Assembly (NCBI GenBank): GCA_023384095.1
Contig: JAHDXT010000003.1
Location: 1-64,000, forward strand
DNA length: 64,000 nt
Direction of reading: 5' to 3'
From: Hyphomicrobiaceae bacterium
GTDB taxonomy: Bacteria; Pseudomonadota; Alphaproteobacteria; Rhizobiales; Hyphomicrobiaceae
Translations under genes and position numbers: made by a program
Shown here: positions 19,858 through 28,291 of the stretch, in pieces
Position numbering within the stretch: position 1 is the stretch's first letter
Layout of the letters: each line of letters starts with the position of its first letter
Notes under the pieces: model-generated
The model's database searches: none
The model's input: only the letters and a program-made list of their open reading frames with translations
Told to the model about the DNA's origin: nothing

Positions 19858-20796
19858 ATGTCGAAGCGATTCATCGGCGCGCGACAGACGACGATTGCCC
19901 GTGAGATCGAGTTGCATGGAAAGGGAGTGCACAGCGGAGCGCCAGTCTCCGTAAGACTGCATCCGGTCGGAGCGAATACAGGCATCAAGTTCCTAGTCAG
20001 TAAACGTGGCCGAATTATTGCGGATATTCCTGCCGAAGTCGGTTACGTCAAGAACCTGACCCTGTGCACTGTCATCGGCGACGACGCCGGCGTGAGCGTC
20101 GGCACGGTAGAGCACCTCCTCGCAGCACTCCGTGGACTGTCGGTCGACAACTGCTACATCGAGATCGACAGCAAGGAAGTCCCGATCATGGACGGCAGCG
20201 CGGCGCCGTTCGTCGAGGCGATAGATCAGGCCGGCATTCGCGAGCTGCCCGAGCCACGCAAGTACATCAAGGTGCTGAAGCCGATCCGCGTCGAGGAGGG
20301 CGAGTGCTGGGGAGAGCTGATGCCCCATTCGGGTTTCCATCTGGATGTCGAAATCTCTTTCGATACCTCCGTGATCGGTCAGCAGCGGCTGGCGTTCGAT
20401 GTCAGCCCGGGCGTCTTCCGGCATGAGCTGTCGATCGCGCGCACCTTCGGGTTCATGCGCGACGTCGAGAAGCTCTGGAAGGCAGGGCTGGCGCTGGGCG
20501 CCTCGCTCGACAACACGATCGCAATCGGCGACGACCGCATTCTCAACCGGGAGGGCCTGCGCTGCCCGATGGAGTTCGTCCGCCACAAGATGCTGGACGC
20601 GGTCGGCGACCTGGCCCTGGCCGGCTACCCGCTCCTCGGCGCCTATCGCTCGGTCTGTGGAGGGCATCGGCTCAACGCCGGCGTCCTGAAGGCGCTGTTC
20701 GCCGATGCATCCGCCTGGACGATCGTTCAAGCCCCCCGGGTGCGCGAGCCGTTCCTCCGGCTTCCCACAGCTATGGCGATCGCCGCCGGCGAATGA
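19858..20796 (+). CDS. lpxC: UDP-3-O-acyl-N-acetylglucosamine deacetylase LpxC
   Basis: A zinc amidase carrying out the committed step of lipid A synthesis. The 312 residues include 'IELHGKGVHSG' near the start, the zinc histidine in 'VGTVEHLLAALRGL', 'IMDGSAAPFVEAI' and 'RHKMLDAVGDLALAG', which holds the second zinc His and Asp. 'GGHRLNAG' near the C-terminus contains the catalytic histidine. The ATG at 19858 gives the family N-terminus; upstream in-frame codons have no similarity. lpxC behind ftsZ is the standard order after the dcw cluster. A 283-bp gap with no gene follows; it contains only a weak TGAGGG/CCCTCA dyad at 20925-20949. Confidence 0.96.
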   Translation: MSKRFIGARQTTIAREIELHGKGVHSGAPVSVRLHPVGANTGIKFLVSKRGRIIADIPAEVGYVKNLTLCTVIGDDAGVSVGTVEHLLAALRGLSVDNCYIEIDSKEVPIMDGSAAPFVEAIDQAGIRELPEPRKYIKVLKPIRVEEGECWGELMPHSGFHLDVEISFDTSVIGQQRLAFDVSPGVFRHELSIARTFGFMRDVEKLWKAGLALGASLDNTIAIGDDRILNREGLRCPMEFVRHKMLDAVGDLALAGYPLLGAYRSVCGGHRLNAGVLKALFADASAWTIVQAPRVREPFLRLPTAMAIAAGE

Positions 20797-21079
20797 GACT
20801 TCGCTGCCCGCGCGGAGAAGATGCACGCATTCTGCTCGTTCGCGAGCCTGGGCGGGCAGGCCGGTGCGAGGATCGACGTGAAATGTCGAGCACCGCCCAA
20901 TCCAGACCACAAATGCCCGCTTAATGAGGGGGATAACGGCTTTCCCTCAGCAGCCTGTCGTATCGCGCGTGGTGATCGGCGTGCTACTGAGCTATCCAGG
21001 ATGCCGACCGGGGCGATTTGAATTCAGCCTGCGGGCTGCACGCGAACGAAAGGGCGGCTGGAACGCCTGAGGTGGGGCG

Positions 21080-21943
21080 ATGACAGTGACAGCACTGTGG
21101 AACCAAAGACCGCAGGCCGGAGTCTCGGCCGCGCTGCTGGGGTTGTGCCTCGCGCTGACCGCCTGCGCCTCCTCGAACGACGCCGCCAAGATGCTCAACC
21201 CCGACCCGCCGGACAAGATGTTTGCGGCGGCGGATCAGTTCATGAGCAAGGGAAAATACGAGGACGCCGCAAAGAAGTTCGAGGACCTCGATCGCGATCA
21301 TCCCTACTCTCCGGAAGCGCGCCGGGCGATCGTGATGGCCGCCTATGCCTATTACCGCGGCGGCAAGACCCAGGAGGCGATCGCCACCGCACGCCGCTAC
21401 ACCACCATGCACCCGGGCACAAAGGAGGCGGCGCTCGCACACCACATCATCATCTCGTCCTACTTCGACGACATGGTCGGGCCGAACCGGGATCAGACGA
21501 ACGCCCGTAAGGCGCTGGCCGAGCTGAAGACGCTGAAGGCGCGCTATCCCGACAGCCCGTATGCCCGCGATGCCGACAACCGGATGCGCATCGCGGAGGA
21601 CTCGATGGCGGCCTCGGAGATGGAGGTCGGGCGCTATTACCTCAAGCGCAAGAACTATCTGGCCGCGATCAATCGCTTCAAGACGGTCGTCACCGATTTC
21701 CAGACGACAGCGCATGTCGAGGAGGCGCTGATGCGGCTCACGGAGTGCTACATGGCGCTCGGCATCAAGCAGGAGGCGCAGACCGCCGCCGCGGTGCTCG
21801 GCCACAACTTCCCGGCCTCTTCCTGGTACAAGGATGCCTACGCGCTGCTGCAGTCCGACGGCCTGGCGCCGCGTGAGGACACCGGCTCCTGGCTCAGCCG
21901 CGCGTGGGAGAACGTGAAGCTGCCGAAACTCACTGCCAACTGA
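21080..21943 (+). CDS. bamD: Outer membrane assembly lipoprotein BamD
   Basis: A TPR lipoprotein of the BAM complex, which inserts beta-barrel proteins into the outer membrane. The 287 residues begin with a lipoprotein signal whose lipobox is LTAC (about residues 28-31). TPR-like helical repeats follow, including 'AADQFMSKGKYEDAAKKFEDL', 'AYAYYRGGKTQEAIATARRY' and 'GRYYLKRKNYLAAINRFKTVV'. In many alphaproteobacteria bamD follows lpxC and is followed by recN and ligA. Here the next gene is on the opposite strand and unrelated. Confidence 0.93.
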   Translation: MTVTALWNQRPQAGVSAALLGLCLALTACASSNDAAKMLNPDPPDKMFAAADQFMSKGKYEDAAKKFEDLDRDHPYSPEARRAIVMAAYAYYRGGKTQEAIATARRYTTMHPGTKEAALAHHIIISSYFDDMVGPNRDQTNARKALAELKTLKARYPDSPYARDADNRMRIAEDSMAASEMEVGRYYLKRKNYLAAINRFKTVVTDFQTTAHVEEALMRLTECYMALGIKQEAQTAAAVLGHNFPASSWYKDAYALLQSDGLAPREDTGSWLSRAWENVKLPKLTAN

Positions 21944-22026
21944 CGACATCCGGATCGCGCCGCACAGCCCGAGCCGCTGCTGGCCTCGGCGCGCCGGAAA
22001 GTTTTTCGGTCCACAGCCGGACCCGG

Positions 22027-22308
22027 CTACTCGGCAGCCATCATCGGGCTCTCGGACCCTGGATCGAGCATGCCGAGCGCATGCAGATAAGTCTCCAGGA
22101 TCGCCTCTTCCTCCTGGCGATCCTCCCTGCTCTTCTTTCTCAGCCGCAGCACCTGCCGCAGCGCCTTGACGTCGAAACCGACGGACTTGGCCTCGGCGAA
22201 CTTGTCCCGGATGTCGTCCGCTATCGCCTTCTTCTCCTCCTCGAGCCGCTCGATCTGCTCGACGAACTGGCGCAACTGGCTCTGCGCCGCGCCCTGAAGC
22301 GTGGTCAT
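22027..22308 (-). CDS. gapR: GapR family nucleoid-associated protein (DUF2312)
   Basis: A 93-residue protein of the DUF2312 family, whose Caulobacter member GapR binds overtwisted AT-rich DNA and aids replication and segregation. The sequence has the family's long helix '[22 protein letters not shown]' (broken here at 20 residues), then '[22 protein letters not shown]' and '[15 protein letters not shown]'. The ATG at 22308 begins '[10 protein letters not shown]'; the frame stays open upstream but without similarity. It is convergent with bamD; the 83-bp gap between them holds CGGCGCGCCG followed by a T-run near 22001, a weak terminator candidate. Confidence 0.88.
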   Translation of the reverse strand: MTTLQGAAQSQLRQFVEQIERLEEEKKAIADDIRDKFAEAKSVGFDVKALRQVLRLRKKSREDRQEEEAILETYLHALGMLDPGSESPMMAAE

Positions 22309-22426
22309 CGCATTATCCCTCTCGTTGTCGGCCCGAACCGTAAGGCCGCCACGCGGCGTCAGCAAGGCTGGGGCGGCGCGACGAAGCACGTTATCCCCGC
22401 AACCCACCGGCCCGGCGCGCGGGTTG

Positions 22427-22735
22427 CTAACGACTGTGCGGCTTGGATTTCTCGTAGGCGGCCGTCTGCTCCGGCGAAGCCTGCTTCTGGTGCTGCGCCT
22501 GCCACTCCCGGTAAGGCATGCCGTAGACGATTTCGCGTGCCTCCTCCTTGCTCATGGCGTGACCGGAAGCGTTCGCCGCCTCCTGGTACCATCTGGCCAG
22601 GCAGTTGCGGCAGAAGCCGGCGAAGTTCATCAGGTCGATGTTCTGCACATCCTTGCGCTCGCGCAGATGCGCGACGAGCCTGCGGAACGCGGCGGCCTCG
22701 AGCTCGGTCCTGGTCGTGTCGTCGATTTGCGGCAT
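22427..22735 (-). CDS. DUF1244 family protein
   Basis: A 102-residue protein of the DUF1244 family of small, mostly helical proteins of unknown function. The conserved core '[20 protein letters not shown]' is followed by '[14 protein letters not shown]' with Cys42 and Cys45, and then '[15 protein letters not shown]'. The ATG is preceded by a strong ribosome site (AGGAGG) six bases upstream. It lies between the GapR gene and an N-formylglutamate amidohydrolase-like gene on the same strand. The paired cysteines might bind metal or be redox-active, but nothing here proves it. Confidence 0.88.
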   Translation of the reverse strand: MPQIDDTTRTELEAAAFRRLVAHLRERKDVQNIDLMNFAGFCRNCLARWYQEAANASGHAMSKEEAREIVYGMPYREWQAQHQKQASPEQTAAYEKSKPHSR

Positions 22736-22751
22736 CCGATCCTCCTGATGT

Positions 22752-22778
22752 GGGGTCAGAGCCTGCGGGTCTGACCCC
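22752..22778. repeat. REP-like hairpin, copy 2
   Basis: GGGGTCAGA (22752-22760) and TCTGACCCC (22770-22778) form a perfect 9-bp stem around a nine-base loop. The core matches the element at 72-93 in 21 of 22 positions. The repeat supplies the last codons and stop of the gene at 22756-23589. Confidence 0.6.
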
Positions 22779-23589
22779 GATGGCTGGGCGCGTCTGCTGC
22801 GTCGATGTCGAGCTGCAGCTCGGCTCTGGCAGCCAACGTGCGCATGATCCGCGCCAGCCGCTCCGCCCACGCCGTCTGCCCCGCGAGGTCGCGTATCAGG
22901 TCCTGCCGGATCTCGACGATGGCATGCGCAAGCCCCCGGCGGGTGCCGTGCTGCCACAGGGTATCGCCCTCGAGCTGGCCGGCATAGGGCTCGTTGGCGC
23001 CGACGATGAGGTCGTTCTCGGCATGGAGAGCCTCGAGCAGAGGCACCGCGAGGCGCGGATCCCTGTCCCACAGGACACCGGCGTGCCAGGGCCGCGACAC
23101 GTTCTTCCAGCTTTCCGTGAAGCTGTGCACGGAGAGGATGGCGGGTGTGACTGCGGTCGCAAGGCAGCGATCGAGCACACGGCCGATGGCCTCGTGGTAC
23201 GGGCGATGGTAGAGCCGCAGCCGTTTTTCCCGCTCCTCCGCCGTCAGCACGCGGTTGCCCGGCACGATGGCGCCGTCCGACAGCCGCATGATGAGGGTCG
23301 GGTCATCCTCCCCGCGGTTGGGATCGATGAGCAGCCGCGAGTAGCGGGTCATCACGGCGGGTACGCGGAGCGCCGCCGAGAGCTGCCCCGTCACCTCGGC
23401 GGCCCCGATGTCGTAGGCGATGTGCCGCCGGAGCTGGCCTTCCGGCAGTCCGAGCGTTCCGTATTCCGGCGGAAAGGCATTGCCCGCGTGGTCGCAAAGC
23501 AGCAGCAGCCCCGCATCCGCGCGCCCGGGCAGAACCGAGACCGTGTCGCTGCTCGACGGCTCGATCGAGCTCTCTGAGGGCTTCTGCAT
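22756..23589 (-). CDS. N-formylglutamate amidohydrolase family protein
   Basis: A 277-residue member of the FGase family, zinc-dependent amidohydrolases named for deformylating N-formyl-L-glutamate in histidine breakdown. Seen motifs are 'LLLCDHAGNAFPPEYG' (metal-binding His region), 'DIGAAEVT', 'RYSRLLIDPNRGEDDP', 'SVHSFTESW' and 'NEPYAG'. Its short length and place in a small-protein cluster, without other hut genes, suggest a role outside histidine catabolism. The last residues and stop codon are encoded by the arm of a REP-like hairpin, so the original C-terminus may have been altered. Confidence 0.82.
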   Translation of the reverse strand: MQKPSESSIEPSSSDTVSVLPGRADAGLLLLCDHAGNAFPPEYGTLGLPEGQLRRHIAYDIGAAEVTGQLSAALRVPAVMTRYSRLLIDPNRGEDDPTLIMRLSDGAIVPGNRVLTAEEREKRLRLYHRPYHEAIGRVLDRCLATAVTPAILSVHSFTESWKNVSRPWHAGVLWDRDPRLAVPLLEALHAENDLIVGANEPYAGQLEGDTLWQHGTRRGLAHAIVEIRQDLIRDLAGQTAWAERLARIMRTLAARAELQLDIDAADAPSHRGQTRRL

Positions 23590-23658
23590 GCTGCCGCCGC
23601 TTCTCCCGCTGCAAACTCCCCATCATCCAGCCTTGACGCGGCAAAGCCAATCCCGCAG

Positions 23659-24996
23659 ATGAGCATGTCACATCGAGCGGGGTTGCAGGTGACAGCGAGC
23701 GACAGGCAAGGCAGCGCCGCGGACCAGCGCAGTAGCCTGCTCGAGATGTTCGAGGCGGCCGTGGCGCGCGCACATCCGGCGAGATGCCTGCCGCAGCATC
23801 TCCCCGAGCCCCCCGACGGCGGCCGCATCGTCGTCCTCGGAGCCGGCAAGGCCGCCGCCGCTATGGCCGTCGCGACCGAGCAGCTCTACCGCCAGCGCGG
23901 CGAGGCGGACCGCATCTCCGGCTTCGTCGTGACGCGGCACGGCTATGGGCTGGCAACCGAGCTGATCGAGGTCGTCGAGGCGGGCCATCCGGTGCCTGAT
24001 GCAGGCAGCGTGGCCGCGGCCTGGAGGGCGCTCGACATGGCGCGAGGCGCCGGCCCGAACGATGTCGTCCTCGTGCTGCTCTCCGGCGGGGCGTCGGCCT
24101 TGTGGTCCGCGCCCGTGGACGGGGTCCGCTTCGAGGCCAAGCAGGCGCTGACCCGCCAGCTCCTGAAGTCGGGCGCGCGCATCCACGAGCTCAACTGCGT
24201 GCGCAAGCACCTCTCCCGCATCAAGGGCGGCAAGCTGGCGGCGGCCGCCTGGCCGGCCCGCCTGCTCACGCTGGCGATCTCGGACGTGCCGGGGGACGAC
24301 CCGGCGACGATCGGCTCCGGCCCGACCGTCGGCGACCCGACGACGCTCGCGGATGCGCGGGCCGTCCTCGGCCGGTTCGGCATCGATCCGCCACCGGAGA
24401 TCGGGGCTGCCCTGAGCGACCCTGCAAACGAAACGCTGAAGCCCGGCTCGGCGGCGCTCGCATCGGCCGAGTACGAGCTGATCGCGGCGCCTGGGGCCTC
24501 GCTGGAGGCGGCCGCCGACGTTGCCCGCGCCAAGGGTTACCGCGTCGAGATCCTCGGCGAGGCGCTGGAAGGCGAGGCGCGCGACGTGGCGCTCGAGCAC
24601 GCGGCGCTGGCGCGCAAGGCATTGGCTGGCGGCGAGCGCGTCGCCATCCTGTCGGGGGGTGAGCTCACCGTCACGGTGCGGGGCAGCGGCGCCGGGGGGC
24701 CGAACCAGGAGTATGCGCTGGGTCTCGTGGCCGGTCTCACCGGCACTCCCGGCATCGCGGCGCTGGCGGCGGATACCGACGGCGCCGACGGCGGCGCCGG
24801 CAGCGCCGACGACCCCGCAGGCGCGCTCGTCCTTCCCGACACGTGGGCCCGCGCCGCCGCCCGCGATCTCAAAGCCGCCAACTTCCTGGCCAACAACGAT
24901 TCGACCACGTTCTTTCAGGAGCTGGGCGACCTCGTCCACTGCGGCCCGACCCAGACCAACGTCAACGACTTCCGCGCCATCCTGATCGACCCCTGA
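23659..24996 (+). CDS. Glycerate 2-kinase (MOFRL/GckA family)
   Basis: A cytosolic kinase of the GckA/TtuD family, making 2-phosphoglycerate from D-glycerate. Older annotation called the family hydroxypyruvate reductase. The 445 residues contain 'VVLGAGKAAAAMA', 'VLLSGGASALW', 'NCVRKHLSRIKGGKLA', 'ISDVPGDDPATIGSGPTVGD' and the C-terminal MOFRL domain with 'LSGGELTVTVRGSGAGGPNQ'. 'AADTDGADG' and 'LANNDST' follow. Pyruvate kinase lies two genes downstream, which suits a route from glycerate to pyruvate. Confidence 0.9.
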   Translation: MSMSHRAGLQVTASDRQGSAADQRSSLLEMFEAAVARAHPARCLPQHLPEPPDGGRIVVLGAGKAAAAMAVATEQLYRQRGEADRISGFVVTRHGYGLATELIEVVEAGHPVPDAGSVAAAWRALDMARGAGPNDVVLVLLSGGASALWSAPVDGVRFEAKQALTRQLLKSGARIHELNCVRKHLSRIKGGKLAAAAWPARLLTLAISDVPGDDPATIGSGPTVGDPTTLADARAVLGRFGIDPPPEIGAALSDPANETLKPGSAALASAEYELIAAPGASLEAAADVARAKGYRVEILGEALEGEARDVALEHAALARKALAGGERVAILSGGELTVTVRGSGAGGPNQEYALGLVAGLTGTPGIAALAADTDGADGGAGSADDPAGALVLPDTWARAAARDLKAANFLANNDSTTFFQELGDLVHCGPTQTNVNDFRAILIDP

Positions 24997-25047
24997 CCCG
25001 TCGATCCCATCTTTCCACGTCAGCAAGGTCCAGCGGTCGCTCCGGAA

Positions 25048-25536
25048 ATGAGCAAAGGCACACCGGTCCAAGCCCCTCGACGAGACCTCGCGTACCCATG
25101 CCGGCGTGCCGTGGGAAGGGGAGTGCTCGTGGCCGGCCTGCTGGCCGTGTCCCACGCCGCTCCGGCGCATGCGGACCTGAAGCTGTGCAACGCCTCCGAC
25201 AGCCGCGTCGGGATCGCGGTCGGCTACCAGGACGCCAAGGGCTGGGCGACCGAAGGGTGGTGGAACATCGGCTCGCAGGCCTGCGAAACGCTGCTCAAGG
25301 GGGCCGTTCCGAGCCGGTTCATCTACATCTACGCCGTCGACTACGACCGCGGCGGCGAGTGGGCCGGATCGAACTTCATGTGCACCCACGACAAGTCCTT
25401 CGCCATCAGAGATGTTAGGGATTGCCAGCGCAGGGGTTACCGGCGTACGGGCTTCTTCGAGGTGGACACGGGTGAGGCCAAGGACTGGACCATCCGCCTC
25501 ACTGACCCCGAGGACGCGGGAGAGAAGGCGAAATGA
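25048..25536 (+). CDS. DUF1036 family secreted protein
   Basis: A 162-residue protein with an N-terminal export signal: a basic stretch, a hydrophobic core near residues 27-40 and a likely cleavage site after AHA. The mature part is the DUF1036 domain: 'LKLCNASDSRVGIAVGYQD', 'EGWWNIGSQACETLLKG', 'YIYAVDY' and 'MCTHDKSF', with conserved cysteines that may form disulfides in the periplasm. Function unknown. The stop overlaps the pyk ATG (ATGA), so the two are cotranscribed and probably coupled. Confidence 0.85.
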   Translation: MSKGTPVQAPRRDLAYPCRRAVGRGVLVAGLLAVSHAAPAHADLKLCNASDSRVGIAVGYQDAKGWATEGWWNIGSQACETLLKGAVPSRFIYIYAVDYDRGGEWAGSNFMCTHDKSFAIRDVRDCQRRGYRRTGFFEVDTGEAKDWTIRLTDPEDAGEKAK

Positions 25537-26978
25537 GGCGCGATCGCAGGGTCAAGATCGTCGCGACGCTCGGCCCCGCTTCATCCGAGCCGGAGATGCT
25601 GGAGCGCCTGTTCGAGGCGGGCGTCGACGTGTTCCGCATCAACATGAGCCACTCGACCCACGAGGTCGCGCGCAAGCTGCACGGGACGGTCCGCAACGCC
25701 GAGCTGAAATACAAGCGGCCGATCGGCATCCTCTGCGATCTGCAGGGCCCGAAGTTCCGCATCGGCGAGATCGAAGGCGGCCGCACCTTCATCAGCGAGG
25801 GCGCGCTGTTCCGCTTCGACAGCCGCGAGGACATGGGATCGGCCGAGCGCGTGTTCCTTCCCCACCCGCAGATATTCGAGGCCGTCGAGCCGGGGCACAC
25901 GCTGCTCCTCGACGACGGCAAGCTGCGGATGCGGGTCGCGGACAGGAGCGTGCGCGAGATCACCGCCGAGGTGCTGGTCGGCGGCGCGCTGGCCAGCCGC
26001 AAGGGCATCGCCATGCCCGACAGCATCCTGCCCATCAACCCGATCACGGACAAGGACCTGGCCGATCTCGATTATGCTCTCCGGCTCGGCATCGACTGGA
26101 TCGCGCTGTCCTTCGTCCAGCGCGGCGACGACATGGTGCTGGCCCGCCGGCTGATCGGCCAGGGCGCCTCGATCATGGCCAAGATCGAGAAGCCGTCGGC
26201 GATCGCCGATCTCGACGCCATCATCGCCGCTGGCGACGGCTTCATGGTGGCCCGCGGCGATCTCGGGGTCGAGATGCCCGTCGAGCGCGTGCCGGGGCTG
26301 CAGAAGGAGATCACGCGCAAGGCCCGCGCGGCCGGCAAGCCTGTCGTCGTGGCGACGCAGATGCTGGAAAGCATGATCGCCTCGCCGATGCCGACCCGCG
26401 CCGAGGTCTCGGACGTGGCCACCGCCGTGTTCGACGGCGCCGACGCCATCATGCTGTCGGCGGAGTCCGCGGTCGGCCAGTTCCCGATCGAGGCGGTGCA
26501 GATGATGAACCGCATCGCCATCGAGGTGGAGAACGATGCCGGCTACGACGACCTCGTGCACGCCATGCGCACCGTCCCGCTACCGACCGGCGCGGACGCC
26601 ATCGCGGCGGCCGTGCACAAGATCGCCGGCACGCTGCAGCTCGCCGCCATCATCTGCTACACGGCAACGGGCTCGACGGCGCTGAGGGTCGCGCGCGAGC
26701 GGCCCGGCCTGCCCGTGATCGGCCTCACCCCGGTGCTGGCCACCGGCCGCAAGCTGGCGATCGTCTGGGGCATCCATTCCGTGCTGACCAGCGATCCGGC
26801 GAACCTCGCCGACATGGTGCGCAAGGGGTGCCAGATCGCATTCGAGGAGCAGTTCGCGGCGGCGGGAGAAGGCGTCATCATAACGGCGGGCGTGCCGCTC
26901 GGCACTCCTGGCACCACCAACATGGTGCGCATGGCCTATCTCGACGAAAGCGGCGCGCCGGTCTCCGAGCAGGTATGA
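25533..26978 (+). CDS. pyk: Pyruvate kinase
   Basis: Converts phosphoenolpyruvate and ADP to pyruvate and ATP. The 481-residue product has 'KIVATLGPASS' at the N-terminus, 'FRINMSHSTHE', 'LQGPKFRIGE' and the B domain near residues 70-165. The active-site helix 'IMAKIEKPSAIADLD', 'VARGDLGVEMP', 'ATQMLESM' and 'DGADAIMLSAESAVGQFP' follow. The C-terminal regulatory-type domain is present. It is preceded by a DUF1036 gene and, further up, glycerate 2-kinase, and is convergent with a TPR gene. Confidence 0.96.
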   Translation: MRRDRRVKIVATLGPASSEPEMLERLFEAGVDVFRINMSHSTHEVARKLHGTVRNAELKYKRPIGILCDLQGPKFRIGEIEGGRTFISEGALFRFDSREDMGSAERVFLPHPQIFEAVEPGHTLLLDDGKLRMRVADRSVREITAEVLVGGALASRKGIAMPDSILPINPITDKDLADLDYALRLGIDWIALSFVQRGDDMVLARRLIGQGASIMAKIEKPSAIADLDAIIAAGDGFMVARGDLGVEMPVERVPGLQKEITRKARAAGKPVVVATQMLESMIASPMPTRAEVSDVATAVFDGADAIMLSAESAVGQFPIEAVQMMNRIAIEVENDAGYDDLVHAMRTVPLPTGADAIAAAVHKIAGTLQLAAIICYTATGSTALRVARERPGLPVIGLTPVLATGRKLAIVWGIHSVLTSDPANLADMVRKGCQIAFEEQFAAAGEGVIITAGVPLGTPGTTNMVRMAYLDESGAPVSEQV

Positions 26979-27054
26979 AACCGCAGCCAGGGCGGCGGGT
27001 GGCGAGCAGGAGATTAGGCGAACCGCCGTCATCCCCGGCAACAGGCGCAGACGG

Positions 27055-27753
27055 TCAGATTCCCTGTCCGCCCACTTCCCGTTCGAGCTCGTCGACGGCC
27101 TGCCCGGCGCCCTCGGCGAAGGGGTGCACGTCGAGCAGCTTGCGGTAGGCGGTGAGAGCGCCGTTCTTCTCTCCGTACTCGCGCAGGATGTGACCCAAGG
27201 CGCTCAGCGCCCGAAAATGGTTCGGATCGAGCGCCAGGGCCCGGCGCAGATCGCCGATCGCCCGGCGGGCCTGGCCTTCGAGGTAGAGCACATGCGCCCG
27301 CTGGCTCCAGCCCTCCGCGTAGTCGGGAGCCTGCTCGACGATCGCATCGAGCAGGCGCAGCGCCAAGCTCTGGTTCTTGTCCTGCATGGCCTTGACGGCG
27401 CGGGCCATGAGGACCGTGACTGTGTCGCTGCCGGACGTCGCCCACAGCTTGAGGATGGCCTTGGACGTCTGCTCGGCCGCCTGCTCGTCCTCCGCCGTGG
27501 CGAGCAGCGCGTAGAGATTGTCGAGCATCTTGGCCCGTTCGACGGCGCGATCCGGCAGGACCTCGCGCAGCTCGGGCGGCACGGCGCCGTCGCCTTCGCT
27601 TTCAGTCTGCGGGGCAGAGTGCTCGGGCAACGCCGGCGAGCCCGGCGGACCGCCGGTCTGGGCTGCGGCAGCCCATGGAAGCGCAGCGGCCGCCGCCAGC
27701 AGGCAGGCGCTCGCGGCGGCACCGATCAGGTCTTGTACGAGCGAGTAGCGCAT
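27055..27753 (-). CDS. Secreted TPR-repeat protein
   Basis: A 232-residue protein with an N-terminal signal peptide (hydrophobic residues about 8-30, likely cut after AAAAQ or nearby), an acidic Pro-rich stretch, then about three tetratricopeptide repeats. The best repeats are 'AEGWSQRAHVLYLEGQARRA' and 'NHFRALSALGHILREYGEKN'. Such proteins usually scaffold envelope complexes, but no partner can be named. The ATG at 27753 starts the signal peptide; the frame stays open upstream without similarity. It is divergent from nothing: rpmJ lies upstream on the same strand. Confidence 0.75.
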   Translation of the reverse strand: MRYSLVQDLIGAAASACLLAAAAALPWAAAAQTGGPPGSPALPEHSAPQTESEGDGAVPPELREVLPDRAVERAKMLDNLYALLATAEDEQAAEQTSKAILKLWATSGSDTVTVLMARAVKAMQDKNQSLALRLLDAIVEQAPDYAEGWSQRAHVLYLEGQARRAIGDLRRALALDPNHFRALSALGHILREYGEKNGALTAYRKLLDVHPFAEGAGQAVDELEREVGGQGI

Positions 27754-27821
27754 CCCGGAAAGATAGGGCGGCCACCGGCATACGTCAAAGCCCCGTGGGA
27801 GCTGCCCGGTCCGTGTTCCGG

Positions 27822-27947
27822 TCAGCCCTGGCGGGCCTTGAAGCGCCGTTGCGTCTTGTTGATGACGTAGACACGGCCTTTGCGGCGGACCACGCGGTTG
27901 TCGCGGTGACGCGTCCGCAGCGATTTGAGCGAGTTCTTGACTTTCAT
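27822..27947 (-). CDS. rpmJ: 50S ribosomal protein L36
   Basis: A 41-residue basic protein of the large ribosomal subunit. It begins '[20 protein letters not shown]' and ends '[12 protein letters not shown]', very close to the alphaproteobacterial L36 pattern. It has no cysteine, so it is the zinc-free (C-minus) type. The length of 41 codons and near-perfect family match make the call safe despite the size. It stands alone between a TPR gene and the divergent gspD, away from any ribosomal operon, as is common for this paralogue. Confidence 0.93.
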   Translation of the reverse strand: MKVKNSLKSLRTRHRDNRVVRRKGRVYVINKTQRRFKARQG

Positions 27948-28291
27948 GGCAGGTCCGTGGCCCTCGGGCCAAAGGCCACGCAGGTCCTCTATTCAGTGGG
28001 AAATGAGTGCGCCGGCGTGGACGAGCCCCCGCCGATGATTGCCGCGAGAGAAGGACCACAAAACCCCGAGCCGCGTCAAGCGGCGATTGGCTCCGGGCCG
28101 GTCTCGAGGCGGGGGGATCGCACCAGACGTTCCCCGGCCTCGCGCCGCCGTCTGGCAGGCTGCTGCCGGTCCGGCCGCCTGCCGACCGGCGATCGCACTG
28201 TTGCACATGGGGCGAATCGTGCGACCTGTACGGATCAGCCGGGGGGCTTCAGGCAGCCCGGCTCGAGTGCCGGCACAGCGGGGGGCTCTGC
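27948..28291. other. Intergenic region between rpmJ and gspD
   Basis: These 344 bases separate two divergent genes and should carry both promoters. Frames remain open on the plus strand into gspD, but the composition is low-complexity and matches no family. I see no clear promoter pair, repeat or RNA gene. Confidence 0.4.

Noticed and set aside
20821-21021. A 66-codon frame between lpxC and bamD
   Set aside because: No similarity, no good ribosome site, and composition like non-coding DNA. Kept as intergenic.
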